Source: Annona cherimola (Eukaryota; Streptophyta; Magnoliopsida; Magnoliales; Annonaceae). Taken from it: 64,000 bases of DNA. The notes below the pieces were generated by a model. That model did not search any database. It was given only the letters and a program-made list of their open reading frames with translations, and was not told the DNA's origin. Within the stretch, counting starts at the first letter, position 1. The number at the start of each line of letters is the position of its first letter. The DNA is taken from the NCBI GenBank assembly GCA_030490835.1, contig CM059974.1, forward strand, positions 7,501 to 71,500. The letters are read 5' to 3'. The position numbers were made by a program, and so were the translations under genes. Below are positions 34,396-45,369 of the stretch, in pieces.

Positions 34396-34829
34396 TTGCG
34401 CTTTTGTTTTTTGGTTTTTTAGGAGGATTTTTAAGCTTAATCCAAGCTGAGATCATGAGAAACCGAGCTCAAATGGAGCTGTGAGATGGGTCGCAACTAG
34501 GTCAGCTGCGATTAGAGGGTTGTCCCATCGTTTATGATGCAAACTTGTTATTTCTTTTATTACTGATTTATAATTGATATGATTAAATGCAAATCCCTAA
34601 ACCTTCACGCCCGAAAAGAGGATGGAAAATGGGCAGCGTGGTGAGCAAGAATTTATGCTACGTTCGTTAATTTAATTAATATATTTTTGATGTAGTGATG
34701 CGCATATTAAAATCTCTAAATTACATAGCCGAAGTCTTATTTTTTTTGATGACCTGAGGTAGGCTGCCATGTGGACTGTTTTGTGGACATTTGATTTGTT
34801 TGGAAATGTTAAATTTGTTAATTTAATAT
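34396..34829 (+). other. Segment missing from the 9-12 kb copy
   Basis: This interval lies between two blocks that are both present at 7.9-12.7 kb, but its equivalent there is missing, replaced by the retrotransposon remnant. A TTTTTTAGGAG acceptor-like site lies at about 34420. The rest is unremarkable. Confidence 0.5.
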
Positions 34830-35700
34830 CATGCGGGAATGATATAGATTAAACTCCCCAAATTTTAAAGCCTGGCCTAAACGATACCTGAACATAGACA
34901 GTTATGTCGGTGGGGGGATTTGATTTGAATGATTGATTTGTGTAGTTGTTGAGTTTGAATGATAAAATATGATGCTGGATGATATTGTGTGTTATAAACG
35001 ATTAGATGCTTGTAAGACATATAAACAGTTAAATAAGGAGAGGCCTTTGGTCTCAATACATTTTAGAGGATTTATTTGTGATTATTAGGTTGTCAACAAG
35101 CTGAAATTATGGAACACGAAATTTCAAGCGAGCTTGATGAAGGGTTTTGTTGCAGGACAGCTAGGGAACTACTAAGTTCTGCTGTCATAAGTTAATTCGA
35201 TTAATTTAGCGACAATGTGGTAATGATATATATCAAAATTCTTAAGTTGTAATGTCTAACATAAGCCTAGATGGGATTTTTTTTTAATTGGCAACCCTAT
35301 GTGTGGAATATTCCACCATGTTAAATGATTTTAATGATTTATTTGGAATAATAGAAACAGATGTATGATGTTAGTATGATGATTGTAGAATTTATATGGT
35401 GGAAATGGATGAAAGTTGTGCAAAAATATAATTGTCCTGCTTAAATGTACAGTTGGAAATGTTACTTTTTTGTATTTAAAGGGAGGAGGATTAATAGAAT
35501 GTATATCTTGAATTTTACAAGTTAGAAATTATTTAATGCCTTTATGAAATTGTGAATACTTAAATGGAATCTTGAAATGGGAAATTTCGCAAACAATTAA
35601 GCTAACATGGAAATAGGGATTTATTGTAAACAGGCTTGCAATAGTAGATTGGGACTCAAAACATAACTTTGTTTTGAAATTTGATTTTAAATGAATATAT
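34830..35700 (+). repeat. Paralogue (inverted) of 7860-9335, without MITEs
   Basis: Colinear with the reverse complement of 7860-9335 once its two MITEs are removed. This copy therefore supplies empty sites for the MITEs at 8315-8595 (near 35305) and 8900-9179 (near 34990) and an uninterrupted site for the LTR insertion (near 34850). Confidence 0.85.
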
Positions 35701-35750
35701 GGAGAAGCCCATATCCTTATGATTCTATGCTAGTAGTTTTGGCCTGTTGG

Positions 35751-35908
35751 GGAAAAAGGGGGCAACGTGGTGCATTAAGCTCCTTCCTGCTATGTGCCGG
35801 GGTGCAGGGAAGGATTGGACACTTCAAGTCTGTAGTATGGAATCATACCTTGAGCTTGAACCCATGACCTCCAGGTTGTATGGCAATAGTGCCAAGGGTC
35901 CCCTATTT
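35751..35908 (-). mobile_element. Au-like SINE
   Basis: On the minus strand the sequence starts near CCTTGGCACTATTGCCA (degenerate A box). A good RNA polymerase III B box follows, GGTTCAAGCTC at 35852-35862, preceded by GGAGGTCATG as in plant Au SINEs. It ends with CACATAGCAGGAAGGAGCTT, GTGCAC-like sequence and TTGCCCCCTTTTTCC. Order and spacing match the tRNA-related Au family known from many flowering plants. The element has no coding capacity and depends on a LINE for movement. Target duplications were not identified. Confidence 0.78.
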
Positions 35909-36045
35909 CTAGAATTCCTTGAATGAGTTGCTTTTTTAAAATCTCATAGCATATGCAGCAAGCATTCTAATACATGATTTTTATGCTAATTGGCAGTTTC
36001 TTGTTGTTGCTTTTTAAATTTTCTTCTGAATTTTGTTTACCTCAG

Positions 36046-36151
36046 GTACGATGGTGAAGAAAACACCACAATGTTTGATGCTGATAGGTCATCATTCTTT
36101 CTTGGGGATGATGACTCTTTATGGAAGGAGGCAGAGTTTGCAAAGAGACTG
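36046..36151 (+). pseudogene. Isolated exon resembling DEAH-box splicing helicase PRP16 (DEAH7)
   Basis: A 106-base segment is bounded by TTTGTTTACCTCAG on the left and GTTTGTATC on the right. Its frame gives YDGEENTTMFDADRSSFF, then LGDDDSLWKEAEFAKRL. I recognise this as like the N-terminal region of plant PRP16 (Arabidopsis CUV/DEAH7), where an acidic WYD...EE...MFDAD...SFFLGD...KEAELAKRL stretch precedes the helicase core. Recognition is from memory of the family, not a search. The first base G would complete a W codon, fitting the WYD of the parent. Only this exon is present, with no helicase motifs, so no function is expected. The exon is identical to the one at 45506-45611, while the flanking introns differ at several sites. 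Confidence 0.65.
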
Positions 36152-36515
36152 GTTTGTATCAGATCATCTATTAGTTCCATTTTTACAATGTTTTCTGAAA
36201 ATATCATGCGCCTCTATGTTCTCAAGGAGTGCTTTTGCTGTATGACTGACTTTGTAGTTTCTTAGTATTTGGAAATTTGGTCATGAGTTGAGACTACTTA
36301 TTGGCTCTGTTTATCGTTCAAACGGCATGTTGCTATGTTCATACTTTCCTGCCACAACCATTTTTGCAACAGCAGGAATCAAAAAACCATAATTGCTCAG
36401 GGTGAGAGAGATCAATAACAATTGTATTTTGCATCATTATTTTCTCTGTCCAGATGCCCCCACATTTTGTGTCTTAATTCTTTTAATTTTTTTTATTTTG
36501 CCCATGAAATTTCAG

Positions 36516-36566
36516 GTTCGGAGTGCCGATTTTTTGCTGTCCCGGTTTGGTTGGTTTTTCTCTGAG
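36516..36566 (+). other. Short splice-bounded segment (exon-like)
   Basis: Preceded by CCCATGAAATTTCAG and followed by GTAAGTGCTG, both good splice sites. The 51 bases between (GTTCGGAGTGCCGATTTTTT...) recur, diverged, at about 38585, 45970 and 59288 and inverted at about 5945 and 41430. Whether it is an exon from the captured gene or a cryptic exon of the mobile repeat is unknown. Confidence 0.5.
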
Positions 36567-36689
36567 GTAAGTGCTGTTTTTTCCTAGATACACATTTTTT
36601 TGCGGTTAGGGTGTTGTTTGTGTTATTTGTTTATATTTTTGCATGACACAAATCAAATTTAGTAGGATAACAAATTTAATCTCAGTACA

Positions 36690-37150
36690 TTCCAAAAACA
36701 TCGAAAGCTTCAGAAGTTAAATTCCAAAAACATCGAAAGCTTCACAAATGAAATTTTCAAAAATTTAAAGGAAAATAATTTTAAAAAATTGATCAAGCTT
36801 TTACAACTTCAAAAGTTTAAGTGACGAAATTTCAAATTTTAAAATTGAGTTTAGGAAAATCCAAAATGGTTCAAAATTTGATATTGATGAAACTTCAAAT
36901 ATATGAAGATCCAAATTGGTTCAAAATGTGAATTTGAGTTTAGGAAATTCAAAAATGACGAAAAAAAATTCAAAATGGAAGTAATCTGAAAATAAAATCA
37001 AGAAAAGATCAAATATTTTAATGGAACAAAATTGAGAAAATGTTAAAAAAAGGATAAATTCCAAAAACGTCAAAAGCTTGATGAAAAAAATTTTAAAAAT
37101 TGAAAAGGAAAATAGTTTTGAAAAATTAATCAAACTTTAAAAACGTCAAA
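36690..37150 (+). repeat. Fragment of array-type A-rich repeat
   Basis: Carries the sub-repeats TTCCAAAAACATCGAAAGCTT, GAAATTTCAAATTTTAAAAT and GAAATTCAAAAATGACG found in the two arrays. It directly follows the PRP16-like segment, as array 2 does after the second copy. Confidence 0.85.
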
Positions 37151-37345
37151 GCCCACTACTTATATTAACAACCTTTGAAGCATTTTGAAACTTTTCCACC
37201 TATAGAGGTATTAAAGAAAAGTGTAAAAGTTTAATGATTATTCTTACAAGAATGGGGTTCTAGGAAATTTTCAAAAAAAAAAAAAAAGGGTTCCTCAAAT
37301 GTAAAATTTTTTTTAACAAAAGCTTTGATTTTATATTTATCAATT
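37150..37345 (+). repeat. Modular repeat fragment (Y-type)
   Basis: Contains CCCACTACTTATATTAACAA, CACCTATAGAGGT and AAGCTTTGATTTTATATTTA blocks shared with 39180-39410, 41195-42030, 53185-53410 and 60850-61040. Confidence 0.75.
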
Positions 37346-37348
37346 ACA

Positions 37349-37560
37349 CAGGAAGCTATGGAAGTGCTACTGGGATAGCACGATACTACAAGAAAAAAGA
37401 GCTACCTACATATTAGTAGAAAGTCTACTCCTATTGAAATAAAATATCCAGAAATACACTTAGTTGTTATGGCCACTGAGAAGCTAAGACAATATGTTAT
37501 GTCCAGAAGATTTTCGTTAATCTCTAAGCACCTCTTTAATTCGTTCGGGCTATTTCTGTT
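37349..37560 (+). pseudogene. Ty3/gypsy RNase H fragment, copy 1
   Basis: Conceptual translation in one frame with stops gives KSTPIEIKYPEIHLVVMATE followed by KLRQYVMSRRFSLISK. This corresponds to the YLSKKFT...E.RY...EK.CLAL...KLRQYML...LISK region of the RT-linked RNase H domain of plant Ty3/gypsy polyproteins. It is a short, broken internal scrap, without LTRs, reverse transcriptase or integrase. A related scrap lies at 42091-42345 in the same modular context. Confidence 0.7.
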
Positions 37561-37734
37561 TTGTTTATTGGTGTGTGACAAACATATATTCAAATATAAA
37601 TATAATGGTTATTTTCAAATATGGACTCAACTTCCCTGTTAAAAAATATGACTACAACTTCTATTATGTATTTATATGTATAACAAAATATTTAGAAAAA
37701 TAACAAAGATACTACTGCAGCTTCTACAATGATT

Positions 37735-39690
37735 TTTTTTATATCTTTCATACAACTATTCTATCTATGTTACTTTTATTCCTTTTATTTTTATTTATTA
37801 CATCTATCATATCATATTATTACCTTATTTATTTCGAAGATTTTTTAACTAAAAATTGGACTTTTTTGAGCTGGATTTGCTTTCACAAGCTACTTATGGC
37901 AGCCCAATAGGTCTTTTAGAGGTCCAATCTTTCTAAAAAATTTTGTGAGATTTTTTTTTTTATCTAATTGACTTTTGTAATCTTCAGTTTGATGAAATAG
38001 ATTTCAAATTTATTAGAAATCAAATTGGAAGATTTGAGTCATTCCACTCTTGGTGTAGATTAAAAAAGTTGCTCAATGCTACTTCCTCTAGTTACTTTTA
38101 CAGTTTTAGTAGCGATACAGAATGACGACCATTTTGAATATTTCTTGAGTCTTTTTATTATTTAAAAGTTTCATTTTAGATCTGATTATGCCTAAATTAA
38201 TTTGATCTTTAAGGTTGTGAGCCAATCAATCTATGCCTATTTCTTTTATAAGAATAAATTTTGTGAGTCAAGTTGATGAAATCTTAATGTTGCATTTGTA
38301 ACGATTAGTAGTTTCCATAATTCATGAGACTGAAGATGAGTGTAAAACCTCATGCTTCTTGATGTTAATTTTTCTAGGGGGTTTGCTTTTCTCTATATTT
38401 GTTGGATGTTTAATGGCCTTTGGTACACATGTTGACTTGTTTTGTGTTGTGAATGGTTATATATATGAGAGCAAACTTGGTCTATATTTGAGCTGTTTAA
38501 AGTCCTTTTTTTTTTTTTTGCTGACTTCAGAGGCATTTTGTCTTAAATCTTTTGAATTTTGTTTCTTTTGCTTATGAAATTTCAGGTTTTGGAGTGCCAG
38601 ATTTTTTGCTGTCTTGGTTTGGTTGATTTTGTGATCCTGAAGATAAGTGCTATTCTTTCCTAGATCCACATTGTTTTTACGCTCAAGAGTATTTTTTGTG
38701 TTATCCGTTTATATTTTTACTCATTACACAAACTGAATCTAGTAGGATATTCCACAAGAACAACAAATTTAATCTCAGAAATGCTATAGCTACGCATCGA
38801 AAAAATCTAAAAGTTTCTAAGTTTTAGTTGTACATAAAAAGTTTTAATATGTGCAAATTAACATGAAAAAATGTAAGTCATGTGCCCATGTCATCGAAAC
38901 CTTTCATGTAGAAATATATAAATCAAAAAATATCTATGGCACTTAACAAGTAGACCAAGTAGTGAGAAAGAATTAACTATATTTGTGAAAAATTTTCATG
39001 AAATATAAAAAATTTCATAGTACAAGAAAAAACCCCTTTACATGCTACCAAAAACTGATAAATACTGAGATGATACAACTTTTCCTCATATGAGGAGAGA
39101 GCTTCTAATATCACTTGCTATGCTATTTTACATGTTTCATTAAAAAAAATTCATTGATATAACTTCATGAAACACACTTCTTAGGCCCACTGCTTATATT
39201 AACAACTTTTGAAGTATTTTGAAATTTCGCTATCTATAGATGCAAAAGACCAATACGTATTAAACAAAGATATGAGTTTAAAAATTATTACTACAAGAAC
39301 GGGGTTATAGGAAAATTTCAAAAAAAATGAAAGAGTTCCTAATATGATTCGGTATTATGTATTTAAAAAAGTTTATCAAAAGCTTTAATTTTATATTTAT
39401 CAATTACATAGAAAGCGAAAACTTTGTTTTTGAGCTCTACTGCTTGCTTGTTTGCTACATCCGATGAAGTTGCAGAGGGATTTCGAAAGTTCCCTTGAGT
39501 TTGAAATATTGGATTGCTTGTCATTGGATTTTGCTTGAACGGAATTCTCGTGGAATCCTAATCTGTTTGAGAGAGTTTGCAATCTGCCTGCTTATGGTTC
39601 TGTATGGAATATGAATGTGTGCATAGTTGTTGTTCTTTCCTAGATCCACATTTTTTTCCGCATAAGGTATTTTCTGTTTTATCTATTTAT
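37735..39690 (+). repeat. Modular repeat copy Y2
   Basis: Inverted counterpart of 4840-6760. In order it carries a MITE-like A/T segment, the GTTTAATGGCCTTTGGTACA core near 38405, and an exon-like piece (acceptor TTTCAG at 38580-38585, TTTTGGAGTGCC..., donor-like GATAAGTGC). Next come the GAATCTAGTAGGATATTCCA block, the ACTTAACAAGTAGACCAAGT block and the CTACTGCTTGCTTGTTTGCT block. Frames at 38359-38577 (plus) and 38457-38669 (minus) are repeat-derived. Confidence 0.85.
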
Positions 39691-39699
39691 ATTTTTATG

Positions 39700-40130
39700 C
39701 ATTACACAAACTGAATCTAGTAGGATATTCCACGATAATGACAAATTTAATCTCAGAACTGCAATAACTACACATTGAAAAAATCTAAAAATTTCTAAGT
39801 TTTTAGTTATATATAAAAGTTTTAATATGCGCATATTAACTTGGAAAAAATGTAAGTCACATGCTCATGTCATCGGGACATTTCATGTAAAAATATATAA
39901 ATTAGAAATATCTATGACACTTAACAAGTGGACCAAGTCACGAGAAAGAATTAATTATATTTGTGAAAAGTTTTCATGAAATGTTAAAACTTTCATAGTA
40001 CAAGAAAAACCCCTTTACATGCTACCAAAAACCGGTGAATACTGAGATGATACAACATATCCTCATCTGAGGGGAGAACTTTTAATGTCATTGTAGACAG
40101 TGGTGAATTTCTTTTTTTTTTAAAAGAGAA
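39700..40130 (+). repeat. Modular repeat, Y-type start, third local copy
   Basis: Repeats the GAATCTAGTAGGATATTCCA to TCTGAGGGGAGAACTTTTAA stretch seen in Y2, at 53720-54130 and at 59430-59800, immediately before the minisatellite. Confidence 0.8.
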
Positions 40131-41020
40131 AATCCCCAGATACCTTGAAATATGGTGAGGGGAAGAAAAAAAGAAAAATCCCTAGATACCCTGAAATATG
40201 GTGAGGGAAAAAATTTTTTTTAGAAAAGAAATCCCGAGATACCCTGAAATATGGTGAGGGGAATTTTTTTTTTTTTTAAATCCCCAGATACCCTGAAATA
40301 TGGTGAGGGGAGGATTTTCAAAAACCCCCAAAAATCTTAGTAACCGGGGCTGGGCACCACAAGTGTAGAGACTCGCGTCAAACGGTGAGGGGAGGAAAAA
40401 AGAAAAATCCCCAGATACCCTGAAATATGGTGAGGGGAGGGTTTTCAATATATGCTCAGATGAGTTGTAAAAGTCTTTACATCCAATATCTACTAGTTGG
40501 ATAGCCATACACTCACGTGCTATGCTGTTTTACATGTTTAATAAAAAAATATTCACTGATATAACTTGATGAAATTCACTTCTTTAGCCACTACTTATAT
40601 TAACAACCTGCTACCAAAAACTGGTGAATACTGAGATGATACAACATTTCCTCATCTGAGGAGAACTTTTAATATCATTATAGATAGTGGTGAATTTTTT
40701 TTTTAAAAAAAATGAGAAAAATCCCTAGATACCCTGAAATATGGTGAGGGGAATTTTTTTTTTTTTTTTAAATCCCCAGATACCCTGAAATATGGTGAGG
40801 GGAGGGTTTTCAAAAGCCCCCAAAAATCTTAGTAACCGGGGCTCGACACCACAAGTGTAGAGACTCGCGTCAAACGGTGAGGGGAGGAAAAAATAAAAAT
40901 CCCCAGATACCCTAAAATATGGTGAGGGGAGGGTTTTCAAAAACCCCAAAAAATCTTAGTAACCGGAGCTCGACACCAAAAGTGTAGAGACTCGCGTCAA
41001 ACGGTGAGGGGAGGAAAAAT
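40130..41020 (+). repeat. Minisatellite of ~120-bp units (cluster 1)
   Basis: Units contain CCCAGATACCCTGAAATATGG, TGAGGGGAGGGTTTTCAAAA, CTTAGTAACCGGGGCTCG and TAGAGACTCGCGTCAAACGG, in that order. Shortened units keep only the first part. A non-minisatellite interlude at 40450-40720 splits the cluster and contains the GTTGTAAAAGTC...CTACTAGTTGGAT box also present in the arrays. Minus-strand frames (40182-40508, 40725-40949) come only from the repeat. Confidence 0.9.
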
Positions 41021-41039
41021 ATGTAATATGCACCACTAT

Positions 41040-42060
41040 CATGATTTTGATATTATAGTCAACTTGCTTAGATGAGTTGTAAAAGTCTGTATATCCAGTA
41101 TCTACTAGTTGGATGGCCATACACTCATGTGTGATGCTGTTTTACATGTTTAGTGAAAAAATATTTACTGATATAACTTAATGAAACTCACTGGTTAAGC
41201 CCATTACTTATATTAACTACCTTTTAAGTGTTTTGAAATTTTGCTACCTATAGAGAAAAGATCAATACGTGTTAAACAAAAGTATGAGAATTTAAAAATT
41301 ATTATTACAAGATTGGGGTTACCAGAAATTTAAAAATAAAAATAAAAATAAAAATGGAAGAGTTCCGAATATGAATCTGAAATGTTGGATTGCTTGTCAC
41401 ATCTTGAGGATCGCAAAATCAACTAAACGAAGATAACAAAATCTGGCACTCCAATACCCGAAATATTTGGCCTAACCATCCCTCAACCAGAATTTTGAAT
41501 CATCGCACTCTTGTCCTTATCTAGCAACTTAAACCTCAATCTGCTCAATAGGTAATGCTAGATGTAGGATTATGCCAACAACTCAATCAGCTCTTCGAAA
41601 TCGGAATCAATGAGTCGGCCCAAACAACAATAACAAAGTCTCCTCATATTCATAACAACTATGTACACATTCATATTCTATACAGAACTCATCTCCCCCA
41701 TCACACTCAATGTTGGGTCACAAACCATAAGCAGGCAGATTGCAAACTCTCTCAAACAGACTATGATACCAACGAGAATTGCGTTCAAGCAAAAACCTAA
41801 ATGTTGTTCTTTCTTAGATCCACATTTTTTTCCGCGTAAGGTATTTTCTGTGTTATCTGTTTATATTTTTATGCATTACCCAAACCGAATCTAGTAGGAT
41901 ATTCTACGAGAATGACAAATTTAATTTCAGATTACAAGAATGCGGTTACAGGAAAATTTCAAAAAAAATGGAAAAGTTCCTAATATGATTTAATATTATA
42001 TAAAAAATATTTTATCAAAAGCTTTGATTTTATATTTATCAATTACGTGGAAAGGAGGTT
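41040..42060 (+). repeat. Modular repeat, Y-type, rearranged
   Basis: Contains the GTATCTACTAGTTGGATGG box, the ATATTTACTGATATAACTTAA to AAAGATCAATACGTGTTAAAC stretch, and an inverted piece (41400-41460) of the exon-like block, then the CAAACCATAAGCAGGCAGAT block. The order differs from Y2, showing internal rearrangement. Confidence 0.75.
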
Positions 42061-42090
42061 TGCTCTTGCTGTTTGTGTCAACTCATTGGT

Positions 42091-42345
42091 TCTAATTCGG
42101 GATGGGTACTAGGAGAACATGATAGTACATGGAAAAAAGAGCTACTTATATATTATCTTTATAGAAAATTCACTCCTACTGAAATAAAATATCCAGAAAT
42201 AGAGAAGACATGCTTAGCCTTAGTTATGATTAACATGCTTAGCCTTAGTTATGATTACTCTAAAGCTAAGACAATATATTATGTCCAAAACACTTCTGCC
42301 AATCTCTAAGCAAGATCTTCTTTATTTAGTTCGAGCTTTAATTTT
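42091..42345 (+). pseudogene. Ty3/gypsy RNase H fragment, copy 2
   Basis: Reads SNSGWVLGEHDSTWKKE, LLIYYLYRKFTPTEIKYPEI and EKTCLALV. After a 25-base tandem duplication (ATGCTTAGCCTTAGTTATGATTA-type, near 42210-42250) and a frameshift it continues KLRQYIMSKTLLPISK. This is the order of the RNase H domain that follows reverse transcriptase in plant Ty3/gypsy polyproteins. At the paralogous position 44515-44545 the flanks (CAACTCATTGGTTC and CTTTATTTAGTTCGAGC) are joined with the fragment absent. The scrap was therefore either inserted here or deleted there. It has no LTRs and is not functional. Confidence 0.78.
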
Positions 42346-42469
42346 TTTCTTTTCTAATGTAGGAATTATTTTCTGTTTTACCTATTGGTGCATGACAAAC
42401 ATGCATTCAAATATAAAGCATAAATGGTTACTGCAGCTGCTTTTTGACTAGTTTTTTTTTTTTGGTCTT

Positions 42470-43040
42470 GGGAAGCAGGTCTGGTTGGCTCAAAGCTTTC
42501 CGTTTTTGAATCCGGCAGCTTTGCTTCTTCTGGAAAAGTTTTGAGCTCTCCAGTTTTCATTCCTCCAATTCCATTCCATCTTCTTCTTCTCGGTGATCTA
42601 TTTGGTTTGGATCATATATAATATCCTTTTCTGTTTTGATTATTCTAGCTGTATAGTCTTTTAATCCATTTTGTTTTGGTACCTGATGGGACAATTGGAT
42701 TGATTTGATTATGATTTGTTCTTTATTTTTCTTGCAATAAACTGGTTTCTGTCAATTGGGTTTAAGGGCAGCTGTCTTCATGTGAATTTGCATGAGCATT
42801 GGATTTGTTGGTTTTGTTTTTATTTTAACATGATTGACTTCATTTCAAAGACGCATGGCTGACTTTTGCGGTCTGTCTGCATATCAGACCTGTTGTTTTG
42901 AAGCTTTGCATTTTGATTTTATGTTCGAGATCATGCAGCTCCTTAAGATGCTTACCTCCTGATTGAAGTACATAGATTATATCTTTGATCAGTTACTGAT
43001 TTTGATGATTGGTGGAGACAAATTCATGTATGGAAGTTCC
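42470..43040 (+). other. Gene-leader-like sequence, source unknown
   Basis: T/C-rich, moderately G/C sequence (TTTTGAATCCGGCAGC, TTCCATCTTCTTCTTCTCGGTGATC) followed by long T/G-rich sequence. The texture is that of a plant 5' leader and first intron. There is no open frame or family signature. It is possibly another captured promoter-proximal fragment. Confidence 0.35.
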
Positions 43041-43590
43041 GTTTCATATTTATTTTTACTTGATTCATTTACTCAACTAAACTGGATTGGATAGAAGGAA
43101 CTTCATAAAACGACATCGACTAGGATTATCTCTAATTGACTGAATTTGATAGATGGGACTTCAATAAACTAGAACCTACTAGAGTTAACTATAATTAATT
43201 TGATTTGATTTGAATGTGAATGAATTAGGTAAAATGAACTTCGATTAACTAGAATTGACTACTACTCGCTTCAATTAATTTGATTTGATTCGAATGACGA
43301 CGACTGAACTTAAACTCATTCGAGTCAACTCAAACAAACTAGATTAAATAGATGAAACTTTCGATAAAATGGCATCGACTACGATTAACTCTAATTGACT
43401 GAATTTGATAGTATTTCGATTAACTTGAAAAGCGTACAATTCTCTCTACTTGATTTCGTTCGAATGAGAGTGGACGAACTAAAACTCATTCCAATCGACT
43501 GTAATGAACTGAAATGGACATAATAAACAGTGATTTACTTGAACTGATTGCAATTCACTTAACCGACTCGCTTTGATTCGAATAGGAATG
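43040..43590. repeat. Degenerate tandem repeat (TTGATTTGATTTGAATGAGAATGAA type)
   Basis: Repeated blocks such as AACTAGAATTGACTAC, TTAATTTGATTTGATT and CTCATTCGAGTCAACTCAAA recur every ~100-130 bases. The same family is present at 52455-52930, on the other side of array 2. It is non-coding. Confidence 0.8.
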
Positions 43591-43599
43591 AATGTACTT

Positions 43600-44053
43600 T
43601 AACTCATGCTGCTTATATGGTTTCACGCATGGGATGGAGGACTGGCTGCATATATGTGTGCATCCATCATCCATGATTGTCTTTGCAAAATAGGTTGCCG
43701 AAGCGGGATTTTCTTTATGAATGTGTATGAGTATTTAAATGTGGAAATGAAACTTGTCCAGTTTGCTAAAAGGGACTGCAATTTTCTACACAGATTACAA
43801 ACGCATCGAAAATTTGTTAAACCAACCAAAATACAATGAAAATCTGTTTGAGAAAAGCAAATCCAACAAACACTTTTCGGGGTGCACAAGGTTCCTAAAC
43901 CCTTCTATCTGCATAACTAAGAACCTACTTGGAATCTCTAATGCCGGCCAATTGAGCATCATTCCGTTTTCCAGTTTTTCCTCAAAAACTGATGGTGACT
44001 CCCATTTCAAATCATCATTCTCTTTCGTTTTCAGTGGGGCGGAAACAAATTAG
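43600..44053 (+). pseudogene. Gene-like fragment with presequence-like end, unknown
   Basis: A 99-codon frame at 43754-44053 ends with CTRFLNPSICITKNLLGI, then SIIPFSSFSSKTDGDSHFKS. The composition (Arg/Ser/Phe, few acids until the end) is like a mitochondrial presequence around its cleavage site. The last 45 bases match 59085-59130 in another modular copy. The antisense frames at 43623-43889 and 43795-44010 are shadows. I cannot name a parent gene, and the identification as coding is weak. Confidence 0.3.
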
Positions 44054-44109
44054 CAACTTCACTAGGGATTGCTTGATCCTGTTTGTTAGGTGTTTGTTGT
44101 ATTTATTTT

Positions 44110-45366
44110 GAGAATCTCTGGTTGGTTTAAATTTTCTGATGTGATTTTAATCTGTTTGAATTCATTTCAATTGCTTGCTCATTTTGCATTGGATGGCAAG
44201 TTTCAGATTGCTGTGCAGGAGATCTGTTGCATTTGATTTGGAAAATCCGTAAGTGTTCGTTGATGCTAACTGATGGGCTCATGTTTGTGATTTCTACAAA
44301 TTCCATTTCAACCCTTGAATCTGAAATGTTGGATTGCTTGTCATTGGTTCTTGCTTGAACACAATTCTTGTTCGAATCATAATCTGTTTGAGAGAGTTTG
44401 CAATCTGCCTGCCGATGGATTGTGACGGGGGAGATGGATTTTGTACGGAATTTTAATGTGTGCATGGCTATTATGAGTATTAGGAGACTTTGTTCTTGCT
44501 GTTTGAGTCAACTCATTGGTTCCCGTTTGGAAGATCATCTTTATTTAGTTCGAGCTATTAATTTATGTTCTGGTGTAGGAATTATTTTCTGTTCTATTTA
44601 TTGGTGCATGACAAACATGAATTCAAATATAAATATAATAATATAAATGGTTAATTTCACATATGACCACAACTTGCCCATTAAAAAAATATGACCCCAC
44701 TTCTATATGTATTTACAGATATAACCACTACTTATATCTTTCCATACAACTACTCTTATCTATTGTATTTTTATTCCTTTTATTTTTATTTATTACCTCT
44801 ATCATAAAACATTATGTTGATGAAATCTTAATGTTGCATGCAATGACTAGTAGTTTTCATCTTTCATGAGACTAAAGATGTGTCAAAACTCATGCTTGTT
44901 GATGTCAATTTTTCTAGGGGTGCGCTTCTCTATATATCTGTTCGATGTTTAATGGCCTTTGGTACACCTGCTGATCTGTTGTCTTGTGATGATGCTAAAT
45001 TCTTATGATAATTGGTTGATTTCAGTCAAATTATCTTGTAACTGGCTATCTCTTATAACTGATTTCTAATTCTATATGATTGTATTTAACTTGGACTAAC
45101 TGCATTTGCCCTAAAGTTTGTAGCACTTGGATCGGCCAGGTTTCCAGCTGACCTTTTGCCTTGGGGGTAGAGTTTTTCTTTTTCTGTTTTTTAAGACCTC
45201 TTCTAAGTCAATGTCCAAAACTAGCACGCGATGATGTGTTTCTGGTGTCGCAACTCATATTGAGTTGTCCTTATTGCCTCTAGCAATTTGTCTACGTATT
45301 TTATTAGCCTAAGAATAGTCATAACAGCCCACTCCACTTAGGTGAAAAATAACTTATGATGATGAT
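44110..45366 (+). repeat. Modular repeat, inverted partner of 20930-22275
   Basis: Colinear with the reverse complement of 20930-22275. Contains the GAGAGAGTTTGCAATCTGCCTGC-type block, the CATGACAAACATGAATTCAA block, and the GATGTTTAATGGCCTTTGG core, followed by TTGTAACTGGCTATCTCTTA, which parallels the conserved half of the ~0.82-kb units. It ends with an RTE-type 3' tail (CACTTAGGTGAAAAATAACT, then TATGATGATGAT) at 45366. Confidence 0.88.
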
Positions 45367-45369
45367 TCA

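Larger units (their letters stand above)
35915..36690 (+). other. Captured genomic segment with PRP16-like exon (copy 1)
   Basis: Nearly identical to 45370-46140. It contains a recognisable exon with flanking introns, followed by a second short AG/GT-bounded segment, then array-type sequence. The retained introns show capture from genomic DNA, not from mRNA. Confidence 0.8.

Noticed and set aside
35990..36265. 91-codon frame beginning upstream of the PRP16-like exon
   Set aside because: The N-terminal and C-terminal parts are intron sequence read through. Only 36046-36151 corresponds to the exon.
40130..41020. Regular repeat spacing reminiscent of a CRISPR array
   Set aside because: Units are ~120 bases with conserved spacers, imperfect, and in a plant nuclear context with no cas genes. 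It is a minisatellite.
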